Positions 63,585 through 64,000 of a stretch of DNA of 64,000 nt are shown piece after piece; position 1 is the stretch's first letter, and each line of letters begins with the position of its first letter. The stretch is from Tritrichomonas musculus (Eukaryota > Parabasalia > Tritrichomonadida > Tritrichomonadidae), in contig JAPFFF010000061.1 of assembly GCA_039105265.1 (NCBI GenBank), forward strand, positions 372,001-436,000. The letters run 5' to 3'. Both the position numbers and the translations under genes were made by a program. The notes beneath the pieces were generated by a model that saw only the letters and a program-made list of their open reading frames with translations, was not told where the DNA came from and ran no database searches.

Positions 63585-64000
63585 ATGACATTCCAAAACG
63601 TTCAATTGAAAAATTCAGGTAATGATGAAGGTGATATTTTGAATTTCTTTGATAATGAATTACGTTCATTAGTTCAGAAAAATGGTGGAGACCATACATT
63701 TTCATTTGTTTGTGAAGAATTCAGAGATAAAGACCCTCCAATGGCTTTAGGTTTGAAAACAAAAATGAGATTAACTCATTCTGCTCATACAATTAGTCAA
63801 ATTGAAAAAGGTTTTATTAATATGAAAATTGAATTTAGAGTTAAATTTGATAAACCAATTGAGGAAACTGCATTTGAGAAAGATTATAATGATTTAAATC
63901 AAATTTTCATTGGATTTAAAGATGCTGTTGAATTATTCTCTGAAATTAGATTTTTCATTGATGGTCAATTAGTTGATTATGCTCAAACTGAAGCAATTCG
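63585..64000 (+). CDS. major capsid protein candidate, lineage 2, second copy, truncated by window end
   Basis: 139 codons visible. The start MTFQNVQLKNSGNDEGD is closer to the block B MCP (MTYQNAQLKNTGNDEGD) than to the adjacent copy in the first 20 residues. GFKDAVELFSEIRFFIDGQLVDYAQTEAIR then follows the family pattern. TTTTTTATTTTTTTTCTTC and TTAAATG precede it. A tandem MCP-like pair suggests a capsid with two related subunits or recent duplication. Confidence 0.75.
   Translation, partial: MTFQNVQLKNSGNDEGDILNFFDNELRSLVQKNGGDHTFSFVCEEFRDKDPPMALGLKTKMRLTHSAHTISQIEKGFINMKIEFRVKFDKPIEETAFEKDYNDLNQIFIGFKDAVELFSEIRFFIDGQLVDYAQTEAI

Larger units (their letters stand above)
41765..64000 (+). 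mobile_element. virus-like element block E (second lineage), continues beyond the window
   Basis: The giant gene, a 22-aa Arg/Lys peptide, calcium-loop protein, ATPase, coiled-coil protein, small membrane protein, amphipathic protein and two tandem MCP genes form one unit. Its AT-rich codon use is shared with block C. The cassette from 58.6 to 63.5 kb matches block B with the ATPase inverted. A hAT element, a MULE and a MITE interrupt it. The left edge is obscured by block D and the right edge is outside the window. Confidence 0.6.

Overview
The window looks like a repeat-rich, AT-rich stretch of a parabasalid protist genome, most likely Trichomonas or a close relative. It is built almost entirely from mobile DNA. 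The reasons are intron-free genes with very short leaders, initiator-like TCA(C/T)(T/A) motifs just upstream of many ATGs in the 26.7-32.2 kb part, standard use of all three stop codons, and a pile-up of Maverick/Polinton-type virus-like elements with hAT and Mutator-like (MULE) DNA transposons. The species is inferred, not proven.

Four virus-like blocks can be separated. Block A (about 1.2-14.4 kb) is a Polinton carrying a protein-primed-type B-family DNA polymerase (broken), two GIY-YIG proteins, an HNH nuclease, a double-jelly-roll-type major capsid protein (MCP) candidate, an A32-like packaging ATPase, a retroviral-type integrase (broken near its C-terminus), a probable minor capsid protein and several small virion-type proteins. 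Block D (about 32.6-41.8 kb) is a syntenic sister of A in the other orientation. It keeps an intact integrase, ATPase and MCP, but its polymerase end is missing.

Block B (about 15.2-26.4 kb) and block E (about 41.8 kb to the window end) belong to a second lineage. They share a conserved cassette: a protein with a calcium-loop-like motif, a packaging ATPase, a coiled-coil protein, a small amphipathic capsid-associated-type protein, and an MCP distinct from that of A and D. Neither block shows a polymerase or integrase inside the window. B adds a 1,252-residue fibre-like protein. E adds a decayed giant helical protein (about 2,500 residues, interrupted by other transposons), a 22-residue Arg/Lys-rich peptide and a second, tandem MCP gene that runs off the window.

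Block C (26.7-32.4 kb) carries small proteins, an HNH nuclease and a DNA adenine methyltransferase. Its base composition resembles E more than D, so D may have inserted into a larger C+E element. Within E, a hAT element (about 43.3-48.7 kb), a MULE with 73-bp terminal inverted repeats (50.8-53.1 kb) and a fold-back MITE (53.8-54.0 kb) interrupt the giant gene. The 14.4-16.1 and 23.0-23.4 kb intervals hold short hairpin repeats, a 44-bp sequence shared between them, and a possible RNA polymerase III unit.

In the intact state the genes would make and package a protein-coated DNA element. MCP and minor capsid proteins form the shell, the ATPase packages, the polymerase replicates, the integrase inserts, and the methyltransferase, nucleases and fibre are accessory functions. 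Many genes carry single-base indels or in-frame stops, so most copies look dead or dying. All functional calls come from motifs read by eye and from comparison of copies inside the window.
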